64,000 nucleotides of DNA from Oopsacas minuta (Eukaryota > Porifera > Hexactinellida > Lyssacinosida > Leucopsacidae). The DNA is taken from contig JAKMXF010000306.1 of NCBI GenBank assembly GCA_024704765.1, positions 402,395 through 466,394 of the forward strand, written 5' to 3'. The notes beneath the pieces are model-generated. The model saw only the letters and a program-made list of their open reading frames with translations. It searched no databases and was not told the DNA's origin. Positions 1 to 11,559 of the stretch are shown piece after piece (the stretch's first letter is position 1; every line of letters starts with the position of its first letter). Both the position numbers and the translations under genes were made by a program.

Positions 1-640
1 ATATATGCAAGGGCCAATTTTTGTCAGGATTTCGACAAGCCAGTAGATCTTTGATATCTGCCCACAATCAGAGAACTTCAGGGACCGAATGTTGATGCCT
101 GCTCTGATCCATGGACGTTCTCTCTCATGGCATGTCGAGCTAAAGAGGTCACATCAATACCTGTAAAGCAAAAACATTGGTTTTGTTTAATGTGGATTGC
201 AACTAATGATTCAAAATCTTCATTAGAGATATTCACTTGGGGAGGGATCAGTAACTTGTTTATACAAACCCATCCTGCAATGGAGTACAGGTATTGTTAG
301 TGATTTCACTGGAATGGTAATATTCAGACGAGGGGGAATTCATTATCTTTGAAATGCTTAATCTTTTTGACCAGTTTGAAGTGTTCCATTGCTAGTGTAC
401 ACATTCTAGGTCCTTCTTTAGAGGAAATGCTATATCTAGACAGACCATCAATAATCTTTCAAGTCATCGTACACCAAGGGTATGCATTCTGCAAATTATT
501 CTTGGCACCAGCCAAGAATAAGTTGGATACACTATATATCTCCACTAAAAATAATTTCTTGATACTCAAAAATATCATGCAGATTAGATAACATAAAGTG
601 AGCTTACAGACACCTTAGCTGAGATTATTGCTGCATAATA
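1..640. other. Leading stretch, no gene recognised
   Basis: I see no credible coding region here on either strand; short open frames lack recognisable domains. Near 640-680 there is a poly-G tract followed by a C-rich complement (ggggggggg... to ...ggccctccc). This is compatible with the G-rich end that ZMYM-type hAT elements often carry, and would be the outer 3' end of the hAT relic that follows. That reading is inference only. Confidence 0.3.
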
Positions 641-707
641 AGGGGGGGGGGGCAAGGGCACCATGGCCCTCCCAGAATTATTAATTGGATGAGCATTCAA
701 AATCATC

Positions 708-1547
708 TTAACGAACTTTATGCCTCTTTATCATGGAAATAAAATTACTAGAAAACAATTCAATCTTTCGATTACTTTTCGACATTTCATTAATGATTTT
801 TTCTGGTTCTTGTTGGATCTCACGTCCATGGACAGAAATTAAAGCAAGGCGTGTAAACCTTTCTTCTTCCATCGAGTTCGTAAGATATGTTTTTATGAGC
901 TTCAGGGTCGAAAAAGCTTCTTTCACTGGTTGCGGAAAATAGCTGGTATTAAGTCTTGATTGTAGTGTACTAATGACAATGAGTCAACAGTGTTTTCAGG
1001 AATTGGTTCGCCCTTTCTTTTCTTCACGATCCAAATTTGTTCCCATATTATCATCTGTGGCTCGATTTCAGAATAACTAAATGGCATTAATGAGTGCATA
1101 GGCTTTATTACTTTTGCAATTCATCCAAAGGCATTTCCTTCCTTGACTTGTAAGAAGTTTCTGAAGTGTAAAAACCTTTTGCTTGTGATTCAAAGAACCT
1201 CAAATTCATCTGTTAATCAGCCACTAGTAATATTGAATACAAACACATTTTCAATAAAATAACTCCTCTTTTCCAATGAACTCGGGGTTATTGCTTGCAT
1301 TAGCTCTTGGCAGAGTCACTGACGAGCAAAAAGTTTCAGAGTTTATTTAGCTTTAGTGTAAACTCTAGTAATCGCACTATCTTGATACATTTCCTTTTCT
1401 AAAAGGAAACACATTTTTAATATGTGAACAAATATCAGCCTCCATTGTTAGTGATTGTAATTGTCTCGAAACCGTGAGAAAAAGAGAATGCATGCCTATA
1501 CTCCTTCATATTTTCCAGACATAGCAGTACACCATCCAAATCTGGTC
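708..1547 (-). pseudogene. hAT (ZMYM1/DUF4371-like) transposase relic, C-terminal part
   Basis: The minus strand encodes the C-terminal half of a hAT-superfamily transposase of the type often annotated as ZMYM1-like. The best-preserved part, at about 708-926, is the hAT dimerisation region, with residues STLKLIKTYL followed by ERFTRLALISVHGREI. Upstream, a decayed stretch (about 930-1547) still reads in pieces as the linker and RNase-H-like region, including a GPDLDG remnant of the usual GQGYDG motif next to position 1547. Several stops and frame changes make it a pseudogene. It is directly continuous in reading sense with the fragment at 4008-4512, and the two are separated by a P-like element. 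The original hAT was therefore intact when P1 inserted. Confidence 0.7.
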
Positions 1548-1719
1548 CATAGCATTCTATATACTAAGGTAATGGCACTCTATTGAAACTATGGACCATG
1601 GATTGTCATTATCATCGACTTTCAAAGTATAATGTATTATCCATAGGATGATTCTACTGCGCTCCTTGTTAATTATTAATCATCAGATTAAAAAATTTAC
1701 CACATCCGGCCTGATTTAT

Positions 1720-1753
1720 TTAATATTAGAATATTAGAATATTAGAATATTAA
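1720..1753. repeat. Short tandem repeat, 9-bp unit
   Basis: Repeats of attagaata run about three and a half times inside the P1 element. It looks like ordinary slippage in AT-rich sequence. Confidence 0.7.
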
Positions 1754-2198
1754 AAGTCAACATAATAGATTTTAATAAGTCAAACCATATATTTAACAGT
1801 ACAATACGTACATGTAGTATACAATAAATAACATAATACATTCTCTTAGTAGTAGTAACAGTAATATATTATACTATCATAAACGTCCAGCTGAACATAG
1901 CAAATCGAATAACAATACAATAGCTTCAGTCTTCGACACAAACTTCTAACAGTAAAATGATCTAAAAAGAACATAGAAAAATTATTTGTATTTTTTAAGC
2001 TTACTTAGTATTATCCCTATTTAAAACCATAAAATTGTAATTGAGGACTCTCTTCGAGAAAATTATATTTGACCATGTAACACATAATTTCTTCAATATG
2101 TCCCGATTCCAAACGCCACAGGAGCAACAATCATTCCAAACATCAGTATATTTCTCTGAAATGATTGTTATAGAAATGAGTACCAACAAACTATGGGA

Positions 2199-2724
2199 CT
2201 ATGCAGAATAGAATTTCTTGCTGAGGGAATCATAGTTATCTATCATCAGAAAGGCTTTATACAAGATAGTAACAGACTTTACTACACAAGAAAAAGGATA
2301 TTTAAGAGAACCTCGATCTACTAAATTAATAAAAGTATATTGAGAACCAACGTCATTGTTAACTTCTAGGAGTCTATCTGTTGTTAAAAGATAGTAACAA
2401 GATTGACAAGTACTTGACTTTCTTATGTAAGAGAAGACTGCATATCCTGTTATATAGATGAGGCATTCAATCTGAGAAACTTCTAATTCAATGAGCGACG
2501 TATCATTCAATATAGTCATATAAGGTTCTATGTTTTAAACAAAAGACCAGGGTTATGATGTTATAACGTCGAGCATGTTTATCAATGTTTAGATATTTCA
2601 ACTGATCGAGCAAGATAGTAAGACAAATTCGTAAAGGAGCCTCAGCGATTTCGAAATATAATTCGGAATCAGTGTGCTCTAATGTATCAAAAGCTTGACC
2701 AAGACTATGAATAGAGTTCTCCAC
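2199..2724 (-). pseudogene. P-element transposase fragments of P1
   Basis: Two adjacent minus-strand reading frames match separated parts of the P4 transposase. The frame 2503-2724 corresponds to the segment around P4 residues 250-315 (RRYNI followed by TLVFCLKHR). The frame 2199-2519 corresponds to the P4 C-terminal part, with the conserved pattern ITGYAVFSY, then CQSC, then LVDRGSLKYP. Everything between these two segments, including the three catalytic acidic residues visible in P4, is absent. A THAP-like remnant lies further upstream on the same strand (about 3377-3495), with its second zinc-binding cysteine apparently replaced by tryptophan. The fragment cannot encode an active transposase. 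If translated it could at most give a DNA-binding fragment, but the frames are too broken for that. Confidence 0.75.
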
Positions 2725-4007
2725 ATGTTGTATCAGAGATGTTGCAGAGGTATTTGTATTAGTACTTGGAGATATTTGAAATAAATCAACTTCCTGTATA
2801 ATGTTTTCTAATAATCCAATATCATTTATTTAGGAAGACGAGAGTTGAATTTTGTTCTTTTCTTTATAAAAAGACTTACAAAATAAACTTTCATCAACAA
2901 TTATATATCGTTCGATAGTGGAAACCTCGTCACAAAAATGAATATTAAGAAATAGCATGTTAGAAGAATCAGGGCGATGGAAAAGCCAACCGTTTGGAGT
3001 TCGATCATGTGCAACTTAGATATAATACAACTAAGACTCAAATCATGAACTTAGCTTCGGTCTGTTGAAATTCTGCTCAACTTTTCTTTTATACATCCTG
3101 CATCCTCTTCTCCTCCTTATCGTCTAGAGATATCTGTGAAATAAGTTGGACAATTTGGAAAGATGCTAGGAACTGCAAATTTCTTAAGAACAACTTTTTC
3201 CTGGGCATCTTGCTCATCTCAACTCCGTTATCATATTCAATATTCCTCTCGATATCTTCTTCACAGAAATTTATGTATATAGACCTATAAAGATAGAAAT
3301 AATTATACTATATCACAGACAAATTTCTAATAACAACTTACCAAAAATCGTTTATTCTCCTCATAGTCTCCTTTCGGTCGATTAATCGCTCGAAACCACT
3401 TTTTCACCAGTTTCAACATCAGTAGGAAAGGAAAAGGTAGGCACATATGAATCACCTTGACTGTGATAATTCGACTTCCAACTAGATACTAGGCATGTCA
3501 TATTGAATATGCGATGATGCGGTACAAATATTGCAGTAATTGGAAGAAACGAAAATATTTACAATAATTATTATGCATTATCAACATTGAATACAAAATT
3601 TATGGGTGGGTAAAATATTTTTCATATTAAGACGTTTAAGACACAAAATTTCAAAAGTAATCGCAAATATTGATGCTAATACATAGTTTGTATGCTGTTA
3701 CATAGGATTTCTATCCTCATAATGAATTATAGAAATTCTTACAGCACTAAAGGCGATTAATTCGCGAGAAGAATACGACTGAATTGGATACTCAAACATG
3801 AGCAAAACTGAAGTTTCATAAATCAGGCAAAATTACACCAAAATATGTTCTAAGGAGTAAGCAGTTGTTGGATTCACATAAATGTTGAAATCAGTTTGAT
3901 ATATTAAGAAATACAAAAGTTATGATGTAAAGTAGTCCGATGATAATGACAATCCATGGTCCAAAATTTCGATTGAGTGCCATTGCCTTAGTATATAGAA
4001 TGCTATG

Positions 4008-4512
4008 CCTGGTCCTCAAAATTATTCAAATCTAATCCAGTAGAAGTACAGAATAAAATGATTGAATTTGCTATTCCTTCTCCTGTGAGATCTGTTACAG
4101 TAATAAAGCCAAGAAACACTTCCTTTAAAAACACTGAACGATCATTCGAAAAACATACCAAACTGAAATTGAGAGCTGGAACAACATCAGATTCATCCGC
4201 TAAAAAAGAGAGAATGGTACACTTTTCTGGACTTTTGAAACGATTCTTTGGACATATCAATGTTCTACAAATATTGATGATCTCGTTCTGGACCATTGGA
4301 CTCAATATTTAGAATTTGATCCACTCGAGTCGCGGTGGTGTTTCAATACAATGTCTCCTGCTCTTAGGTGTAATCTTAGTGCAGCACGAAAGTTTCCATC
4401 GTTTTCTTTCTGCTCTTCGATATCTAGTAGCCTAGATTCACCCCTATATCTGCTAAAGGATTACTCCTGTCTACCCATAAAGAGGACAATCGAAGATCAA
4501 AATAATCCGCAT
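4008..4512 (-). pseudogene. hAT (ZMYM1/DUF4371-like) transposase relic, central part
   Basis: This is the upstream portion of the same hAT pseudogene as 708-1547. The minus frame at 4003-4305 contains the typical start of the catalytic fold: FLADESDV (normally LADETTD), then VFLGFITVTDLTGEGIANSI, then GLDLNNF. Before it, in a shifted frame (about 4340-4512), is the block LLDIEEQKE followed by NDGNFRAALRLHLRAGD, which is characteristic of the DUF4371 segment of ZMYM1-like transposases. The piece is cut on one side by P1 and on the other by P3. Confidence 0.7.
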
Positions 4513-6988
4513 CGTGACCTACGTAATAATAATGCCTGTTCACTGGAGTAAAAATTTGGACTATGGATGCCGGTTAAGGCCATTAATTGGTATTACAAAT
4601 ATAGATGTATTAGAAGGTATTCATCCAATTCGTGAATTTAGAAATTGTTCCTGTACGATTTTAAGGACCATGGATTTCGATGAAGGCTTATAAAACACAA
4701 TTTCTTAGTAACCCATAGTTTGTATACTCTTTTGTGAATCAATCTTTTGCTACATTCGATTTATTTAAAGAATACATTTACGTACTCACAATCCGTTACC
4801 CCTTGCCCTCTTGTAGTTATATCTGAGTAATGCGTTTCTCCATCGCGTTTTATCATGTTTATCGTACATATATACATTTCTTTAATATACATCTCGACCT
4901 TTCCTTGTAATATATATATTAATCTATTATACTTTCGATTAGCTTGTCATGCCTAATAAGTGTTCAATCCCCGAACTGTGGGATCAGATATCAAAGAAAA
5001 ACAAAATTCAGCAGAAAGCTATGACGTCAGAATATGATATATAGAAACCTTATAGAAATTTGAATGCACCAAATGATTCCTAGCATATGATGACCTTTAT
5101 GCTGATAATACATTATATATGTCTATTTCAAATGAAAGTACCCATTCTTTACTAACTCCCATTTTAAGCCATTGTGTGTAAATCATCTTTTACATTTAAG
5201 GACGGAGATAATAGGATCTTATCTAGAACCTACTGATCCTGGTAAAACTGTTTTCGCATTCATTGTATACAGTTTGTCGAAAAATAGTCAACTATTGTTC
5301 GTTTACTTCATTGTGCTAATGCATCTGCTGTTGAACTATTCCCTATAAACAAAACAGTTAATCAAGATATAGAATCGAAGCCTATAGTCTCTTTGTTCAA
5401 GTTTTTTGTACAGCTAATTATCCTATTAATGTAAATATCTTGAAGTTATTTTCTCCAAACCGAATCTTAAAACATACATTCCTCACCCTATTGACATAAA
5501 TTGATCATTGTTTTGCTCTTTGACTTTGTACACATACTAAAGTCTATCCGTAAGAACTGGCTAAAACAAAAAGATTACGATAAGACTTCTACTTATCCCA
5601 ATTTTGATCAGATCCACGTTGAAGACACTGCAGTTTCTGAAGAGAAACGACAAGTGTACATAAGTGATCAACACGCAGTTGCTAAGTTAGCTTCAAGGTT
5701 AACTTCTAAAGTTTGTTGGCCTTCTACATTTGAAAGACAGAAGGTTAATTTAGCATTAAGGATATTTAATGGATCAATAGCCGCTGCATTGAATGTTAAC
5801 AACCAATTGCGATTGCATCTGTGCATGGTTTGGAATATCTTCAATATCGATATTGTTGATAAGGGTATTCTTGTAAAAGATGAAATTTACATTCCACCAA
5901 CCAACAACGATTCTAGATTTAGTTTTCCCCAACGTGTAGTTAATTGGGCAGATTGTTGGCGGGCAATCCTTAACAAAAATGGTAAAGTAAGTCCAAACAT
6001 TTATAAGTTTTCGTCACTCTTGCCGTACACTTCGTCTATTTTTAACAATCTCACTGAAAATTGTGGATATTCGTATGTACTGTCTTCATTTCTGCAAAAT
6101 GATCCCGTTAAGCATCACTTTGGCTTATACTGAATGATGTCAGGAATACAATACAACATTAGCCCCTGCCAGATACTTGAAACAGAACGAAGGTTGAAAT
6201 TGTCCAGAATACTTGAATTAATTTCAGAAAAACCTGCAGAAGAAATAATTCACTAAAGGACATCTTACAATCATGCTCATCAACTTGTAACCAAGACCCT
6301 CCTGTTTCTTTCAACTCTGAAATTTTCACCCCGATACTAAATGGCCAAGTAGTTCTGTGACCAACGCAATTATTACATTATGGAAATAGTTCTCTGGTAT
6401 TGAGAATCAAAGAGGCCAATAAGTAGTTTTGTTACCGATCCATCCAGAAAATTCTCATCCACTAACCAATTACAGTTTTAGAGAATTAACGAGCTGATAT
6501 ATGGAGAGATATGTCCAACAGTTGTGGTAAACAACCAAATTATTAACCTCTATCTCATCAAATTAAAATATGAATGCTTTGCTACCCTTGAAGTCTGATG
6601 TGGAAAACACTCAAAATTGAAGAAATTGAAAGCCAAATAGTTCCTATGTATTTTGCCTCCAAACCCAACTCATATTTCTCTAATGTATGACATATTTTAT
6701 GGTATTCTTGTATTAAAGCAGTGTACATTTTCTCGTGTATTGGTTTAATACAAGAATACAATCGACTGTTAAAATTCAGCAATCTTTTATCTAGGTATAA
6801 CATGTATTATTATATAATCAATGGACTTCCAACAGCATTCATGGTCCTTAAAATCGTACAAGAACAATTTCTAAGGTCATGATTTGGATGAATATAATTT
6901 AATATACATCATTATTTCTAATAAAAATTAATGGTCACGGTCCAAATTATCACTCCAGTAAACAGGCCTTGATATAACTTAGGTCACG
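4513..6988 (+). mobile_element. P3: internally deleted P element
   Basis: Terminal inverted repeats begin CGTGACCTACGTAATAATAA at 4513 and end with the inverted counterpart at 6988. They are the same subfamily as the P4 ends. Flanks tccgcat (left) and tcagcat (right) match at 6 of 7 bases and are a decayed target duplication. The 5' leader matches that of P4 up to a start codon at 4949. The THAP domain then breaks down after about a dozen residues, and the sequence resumes near 5190 at a position equivalent to P4 residue about 372. The N-terminal and central part of the transposase is therefore deleted. The element is inserted in the hAT relic that also carries P1. Confidence 0.8.
4949..6480 (+). 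pseudogene. P-element transposase of P3, deleted and disrupted
   Basis: The start region (4949) encodes MPNKCSIP, the beginning of a THAP zinc finger, and then loses frame. A longer open stretch at 5501-6133 encodes the P-transposase core: FDFVHILKSIRKNW, then LTSKVCWPSTFERQ, then FLQNDPVKHHFGLY. The residue aligned with the third catalytic acid of P4 (Glu in PLEHHF) is Lys here. The frame ends at a TGA (6131-6133), where P4 has an arginine codon. Beyond it the sequence still matches P4, and near 6290 it keeps a CAA codon exactly where P4 carries its only in-frame stop. That makes it a useful outgroup for judging P4. It is not a functional gene. Confidence 0.8.
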
Positions 6989-7900
6989 TCAGCATATATT
7001 ATCAGATAATATTCAAAAGGCCGGAATATCGAGTGAAAATGTGCTATAAATTAACAGTAAATAGCAACCTATATGGTACCCGAAACAGTACCATTTCAGA
7101 ATTAGCCCTGCTGAATGCCTACAAAATCACTCATCAAGTAGGAAATCTCATTTCATAAGCGTGAAATAAGCGAATTTCAATCCCAGTATTAAGATTTTGA
7201 AGGGTCTGGATGGACTCAATTCTCAAACTGAGGATTTAGTGAATTTAAATATTCTGGAACAAAAACATGAATATTATTCTGAGGCTCTTAATATTGACGA
7301 AATTTCTCTAAAAGTGAGATATTGAAATACTAAGTTCTATTGATGTTGATTCAGAATTGAAAACCTCTGAATTTAATCCTAATGTCATAAAATTGATAAA
7401 TTTTAAAATCATTGCCGGTGTCTACAATATCTGTACCAAATGATGTAATTTATTAACAATCCGTAATATTTATAAATCAAAGTAGGAAAATGTATAAGAG
7501 TGAACGAAATTGATTATCAATACTGAAAACAGCTTACTCTGTAAACAAGGCAAATAGATTGGCCGAAAACATTTGTATGCAGTACTAGAAATAGTTCGAG
7601 AATATTCGATGAATTGGTCATAAATAGATTGTATACTTATCAAGGTTACATTAATACAATATTAATAATAAGCTACCTCACAAGAATTAAGGCGATTTTT
7701 ACAAATAAACGGGGCACCGCATATAATTTGTAGAATTTTCTGCAACTACTGTAATTATGAAATATAAAAAAACAAACTGATCTGGCAAGTAGAAATATAT
7801 TTTTCATAGGCCAGCTAATGTGTACAATATTGGTGGAAGCAAATCTCTAGGGCAATTTGGAAATATTGAACAAATATCTGATTATAAAGGAAAAGATGAT
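6989..7900. other. No gene recognised
   Basis: AT-rich sequence to the right of P3. It should contain the N-terminal end of the hAT relic interrupted by P1 and P3, but I could not find a recognisable BED or TTF zinc finger or an inverted terminal repeat. Nothing else stands out. Confidence 0.35.
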
Positions 7901-8480
7901 ACAAGACTCGCTAGGGAAGTTGTGCTACTCTGAAATAAACATTTTTAAAATATATTGAAATCGTTTAGAAAAATGTAAGGAAAAATTCGTTCAAAGAACC
8001 ACCATTGTGGGAAATACGTCTATGATTCCGTTCAAGCCACTTTTCTAAGCAAGTGGTCCAATTTCTAAGTTTTGCCCCTCTAAGCAGCATATATATATGC
8101 ATTGACAACATCCGCTGGACTGTAGAAGGTAACTCTGCATATCACATTTTCATCCTCGGGAATAGGTAGAGGTCACACAGTGCATGATCTGGTGAATAAA
8201 GTGGGTGTGTAATGAGCTGAATGTCATTCTCTGCAAAGGTGTCTAATCTTCTTGCAGCTGCAGCTGTGTGCGTGCTTGCATTATCAGGATGTCTAGAGTT
8301 GGTCTTCTAACTCGTTTTCGTAGGATTGTCTCCCACAGGAAATCTCCAGACAGATTACTGTTTTTACTCTCAGGTTCATATTGGTATATTCAAGTTTCAT
8401 CAGCCGAAACGTTAACCAATAATTTAGACTTCCATTATCAAATCTTATGATCATGAACATACCCCATGAACATGACTTTT
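7900..8480 (-). pseudogene. mariner transposase relic
   Basis: Read on the minus strand with frame changes, this gives a mariner-type transposase. The order is: SADET, the remnant of the first catalytic block (GDET), at about 8400; a decayed region normally holding HDNA; then NDIQLITHPLYSPDHALCDL at about 8160-8250, which matches the third catalytic block (PPYSPDLAPCD); then a VNAYIYAA segment and a C-terminal FPQWWFFER remnant at about 7960-8110. Many stops are present. No paired termini were found, so the element boundaries are uncertain. Confidence 0.7.
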
Positions 8481-8768
8481 CAACTCCTCAGTACGAAATA
8501 CTGGAAATAGGGCGAATATTTGATTATGCATAAGATAATATCCCTCAAAGAACTAATTGGCTGGGGTAACATTTTCCTTGGCTAAAACGCTGAAAAGTTT
8601 TGAATCACATATTTTCTAGCTTGACCACAGTCATTAGATAGTTATGAGCTAGAAATATATTCTACTAATAATTGTACTGAATTAACATGAGTTGGAGCAA
8701 TTCTAATTCCATATTCGAATTCTATACCGTAGGTGAATATTTCACAGAACTATTTATTTGAACATCTT

Positions 8769-8985
8769 GTTGGCTTATTAGAATCCTCATATTTGTGGCA
8801 GAAGTGGCACATTGTAAATAAATATGTTTCCAAAATCGACTTATTCCAAACTATACAGATATTTTCAAATTTGTTTAGAGAATCTCAAATGATTTTCTTA
8901 CTGTATTCCATTCTTATTCCAATATTTTAGTAGTGTACCACTTCTGCCACTTGTGGCACAAATAAGAAACGCCAATAAGTCAACA
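8769..8985. repeat. Foldback (imperfect inverted repeat)
   Basis: Arms at about 8769-8815 and 8932-8985 are inverted copies of each other. They share gttggcttatt at the outside and a gtggcagaagtggcac core towards the inside. The same kind of gtgccac/gtggcac words forms the centre of the large foldback at 37013-37924, so the two may be related non-autonomous elements. Confidence 0.5.
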
Positions 8986-8989
8986 ATGC

Positions 8990-9698
8990 TTACTCTAATC
9001 AGTTCGAAAAATTGATACTGGGGTAATACACACCCGTAGATTGCGAATATGCTAACAGAATTGCGCCATCTCATGTGGATTGTGGACAATTGGGAATAGA
9101 GTATATTCCTAACTCATTTTCCAAATAATGAGAAAAGTGAGGTGAGAGATCATGTAATTCGAAAAATATTCTTCGATAAACTGAGTACATTGTCAACTAA
9201 CATAGTAAATAGTTCTTTCAATCGAATTATCATATGCATATTAAAATATCAGCCGTATTTCACGATATACTATCGTATATTTTATTGTGTGCAAGTCCTC
9301 CTGTTCTCTTAGTGTATATTTAACTATAGTAGTAGTGAATCTATAAATTAGATAATTCTAGCACATTTCTACTAGACAAAGGGCAAATCAATTAGTAATA
9401 TAGAAACGGGAATATGGTCAGACGTAAATTATGGTTCTCAAAACTTTCTTAGCGAAAACTTTCAAATATCATGGGCACATCTAGAGGACACTACGAGCAC
9501 AAATGGTAAATTTGGAATCTGAGAAAACATGAAGTTATCAAAGCTGGATTATCATTTTCAGGGATTGCTTCGACAATTACGAATGAACGAAATGAAGGTA
9601 TCAATTTCCCGAAATTATATCATTACATATACATCATATTTGTTAATGAACAATGCATATAAGGTTCTGAAAATTTAGCAAAAATATTTTCGTACAAA
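8990..9698. other. No gene recognised
   Basis: Only short frames without recognisable domains. No repeats are visible apart from general AT-richness. Confidence 0.4.
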
Positions 9699-9750
9699 GC
9701 CTACTATACATAAAGCCTATTCACTCCAATAAACCAGGGATAACTGGGAG
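9699..9750 (+). repeat. Left arm of an outer inverted repeat (element X)
   Basis: This 52-bp stretch (starting gcctactatacataaagcct and containing ataaaccagggataac) occurs inverted at 20072-20123 with only a few mismatches. It brackets the P2/pogo/P4/mariner nest. It looks like the terminal repeat of an older, otherwise unrecognised element into which the others inserted. Confidence 0.55.
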
Positions 9751-10232
9751 TCGAGTTGTATAAATTTTAAATTTCAAAATTCACTGATTAATAATAGTTA
9801 TTATCTCCACAGACAGATTAGATACTAAGTACATGTAACAAAAAATCTAAATATATAAGAATACTACTTAAAGATGTGATTACTTTGAACTAAACCTCAA
9901 TATTTTCCTTTCAGAATGGATATTGCGTGACCCACGTAATATAACGCCTGATAGTTTATTTTGGACCATGGATTACTTAAAGTGCATACGTTGAATATGA
10001 TATGTTGAGATTAATACTATTGCATTTGACAATATTCGTACCAAATGGTAGATAGAAGGTAATCACATTTTACGCTACAACAAAAATTGTATAAATACGA
10101 AATGCTAGGGCAACAAACAGATACCGACAGCAAAATTATAATTATTTGATTTGAATTTGGTGTATTTACAAGCGTTATGCGAGCTTTCAGTTAATGTCCT
10201 TTTCAACGAATTCATGTTCTTCACTTTGTTAG

Positions 10233-11140
10233 CTAGGATACAGTTGGTTGCTGAAAAATAATCTTCTTCAAGATACTCCATCCTATTGTGTCACAAGTAG
10301 GACATTTGTTTCTCCAAAACTTAGTTTGATTACTCTCGATTACTGCAATGTGAAGGAATCTAAAATCTTCCGAGATGGACTTGTTAAGAGAGATTGAAGA
10401 GCTGAAATCCATTTCGATCTTGGAGTAGACCTTCCACAAAATTACAACCGCTTCAAGTACTGGAGCTGAAGGCCACTCAAGGCCTCCTCAGTCAATCAAA
10501 CATATAAATCCATAGACATGATCAGTTAGATCTAATTTGAAAGTATCTTCCTCAACAAGACCTAACAAACACTGAGAGCAAATACTGCTCACTTCTTCCG
10601 TATCTCTTACGCCAGAAGAGTGAGTAATACCTCGCTTAGAATGAAAGCATTTTTGAAGATCGAATGAATACAATAACCGGCAATAAAGGCCAAAGATTGA
10701 ATGAGAGAAGTATCGAGTACGATTGGTGTCTCCTCTTCATTGAACACTCTGCTATAGGGGTCCAAATCGACTATATTGTCATCGCTAGATTCTTTGGAGT
10801 TTGAAAATGACTTTAAAATTCTTTTAATGAGAATGAGTTCTCACCCGGAGTACTAGAGGAGAAGAACTTCAGAATTGCAGAAATCTTAATTAGTCTCTCA
10901 ATTTGCAAAACCTGGCAAAATATAACATCGTACGACACTGTTCATCATTCGGGAAATCCCAAAGTGATGTTCGATTGGGTCGTTTTGAAGGAAAGAACTA
11001 AGAACATAGGCAAAACCACAGCTTTTGGTAAGATGGTTGACAATTCCTTCAAGGACAATACACAAATGGCGAAAACTGGTAAAAGTTTGTACAGAGAGTT
11101 TTTCCGTGCTTTGGGGTAAAGTTCTCTATTCATCCACCCA
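10233..11140 (-). pseudogene. P2 transposase, C-terminal half (decayed)
   Basis: Three minus-strand frames align in order with the P4 transposase C-terminus. The frame 10945-11133 matches the PQTFTSFRHSC to HHFGLY region, but the acidic residue of the PLEHHFG motif is not preserved. The frame 10488-10673 has CSQCLLGL, matching the CQSCLLFL motif of P4. The frame 10233-10439 has LWKV-like MWKVYSKIE, then CPTCDTIGWSIL, matching CDECGTLMWDVL. Frameshifts separate them. The two C-x2-C pairs are conserved between copies, suggesting a second metal-binding module at the C-terminus of this P-transposase family. Confidence 0.7.
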
Positions 11141-11559
11141 TTTCACAACATCTGAATGAAATACAAAGCGAATGTCGTTACTCTATAGTGGCATAGAAAG
11201 TTCCTCATCTAGAAGGATGTCTTTATTAGGTCTATTAATGTTGGAGATCTTCCAAATAAGGCTAATGAACTGAGCTGTTCTTGAAACTTGACCATATTTA
11301 GAGGCATGCACTGTTAAAGCTACAGCAGTTGAGTCGTCAAATATGCGAAGTGCTAAATTGACATTCTCTCTCTCAAGGCTAGATTGCTAGCAAGATTTGG
11401 CTGTTAATCAGTGGGCTGTTTTAGCAACAGAATTTTGCTCAAGTTTAAAGAGATTCAGAAGGCCTTAAAATGGTACCTTTAAAGTATATTCGCAATATAC
11501 GTATGAAGGATAGCTAAATGTGTGATTAGAATCGATTGAATTTGTCCAATTATCTCTTA

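Larger units (their letters stand above)
1548..4007 (-). mobile_element. P1: internally deleted P-like element inserted in a hAT relic
   Basis: The element is bounded by terminal inverted repeats of about 70 bp that begin CATAGCATTCTATATACTAA at the left; the same sequence is inverted at the right end. Flanking copies of tctggtcc (1541-1548) and cctggtcc (4008-4015) match at 7 of 8 bases, consistent with the 8-bp target duplication of P elements; one C is shared with the left terminus. Inside are minus-strand remnants of a THAP-type P transposase (about 3377-3495, 2503-2724 and 2199-2519). The region corresponding to the catalytic core of the P4 copy is missing, so this is a non-autonomous deletion derivative. 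Its termini differ from those of P2, P3 and P4, so it belongs to a separate subfamily. Confidence 0.8.

Noticed and set aside
6582-6803. 73-codon minus-strand frame in P3
   Set aside because: Lies in the 3' untranslated part of P3 on the opposite strand; partly produced by a small palindrome near 6703-6757.
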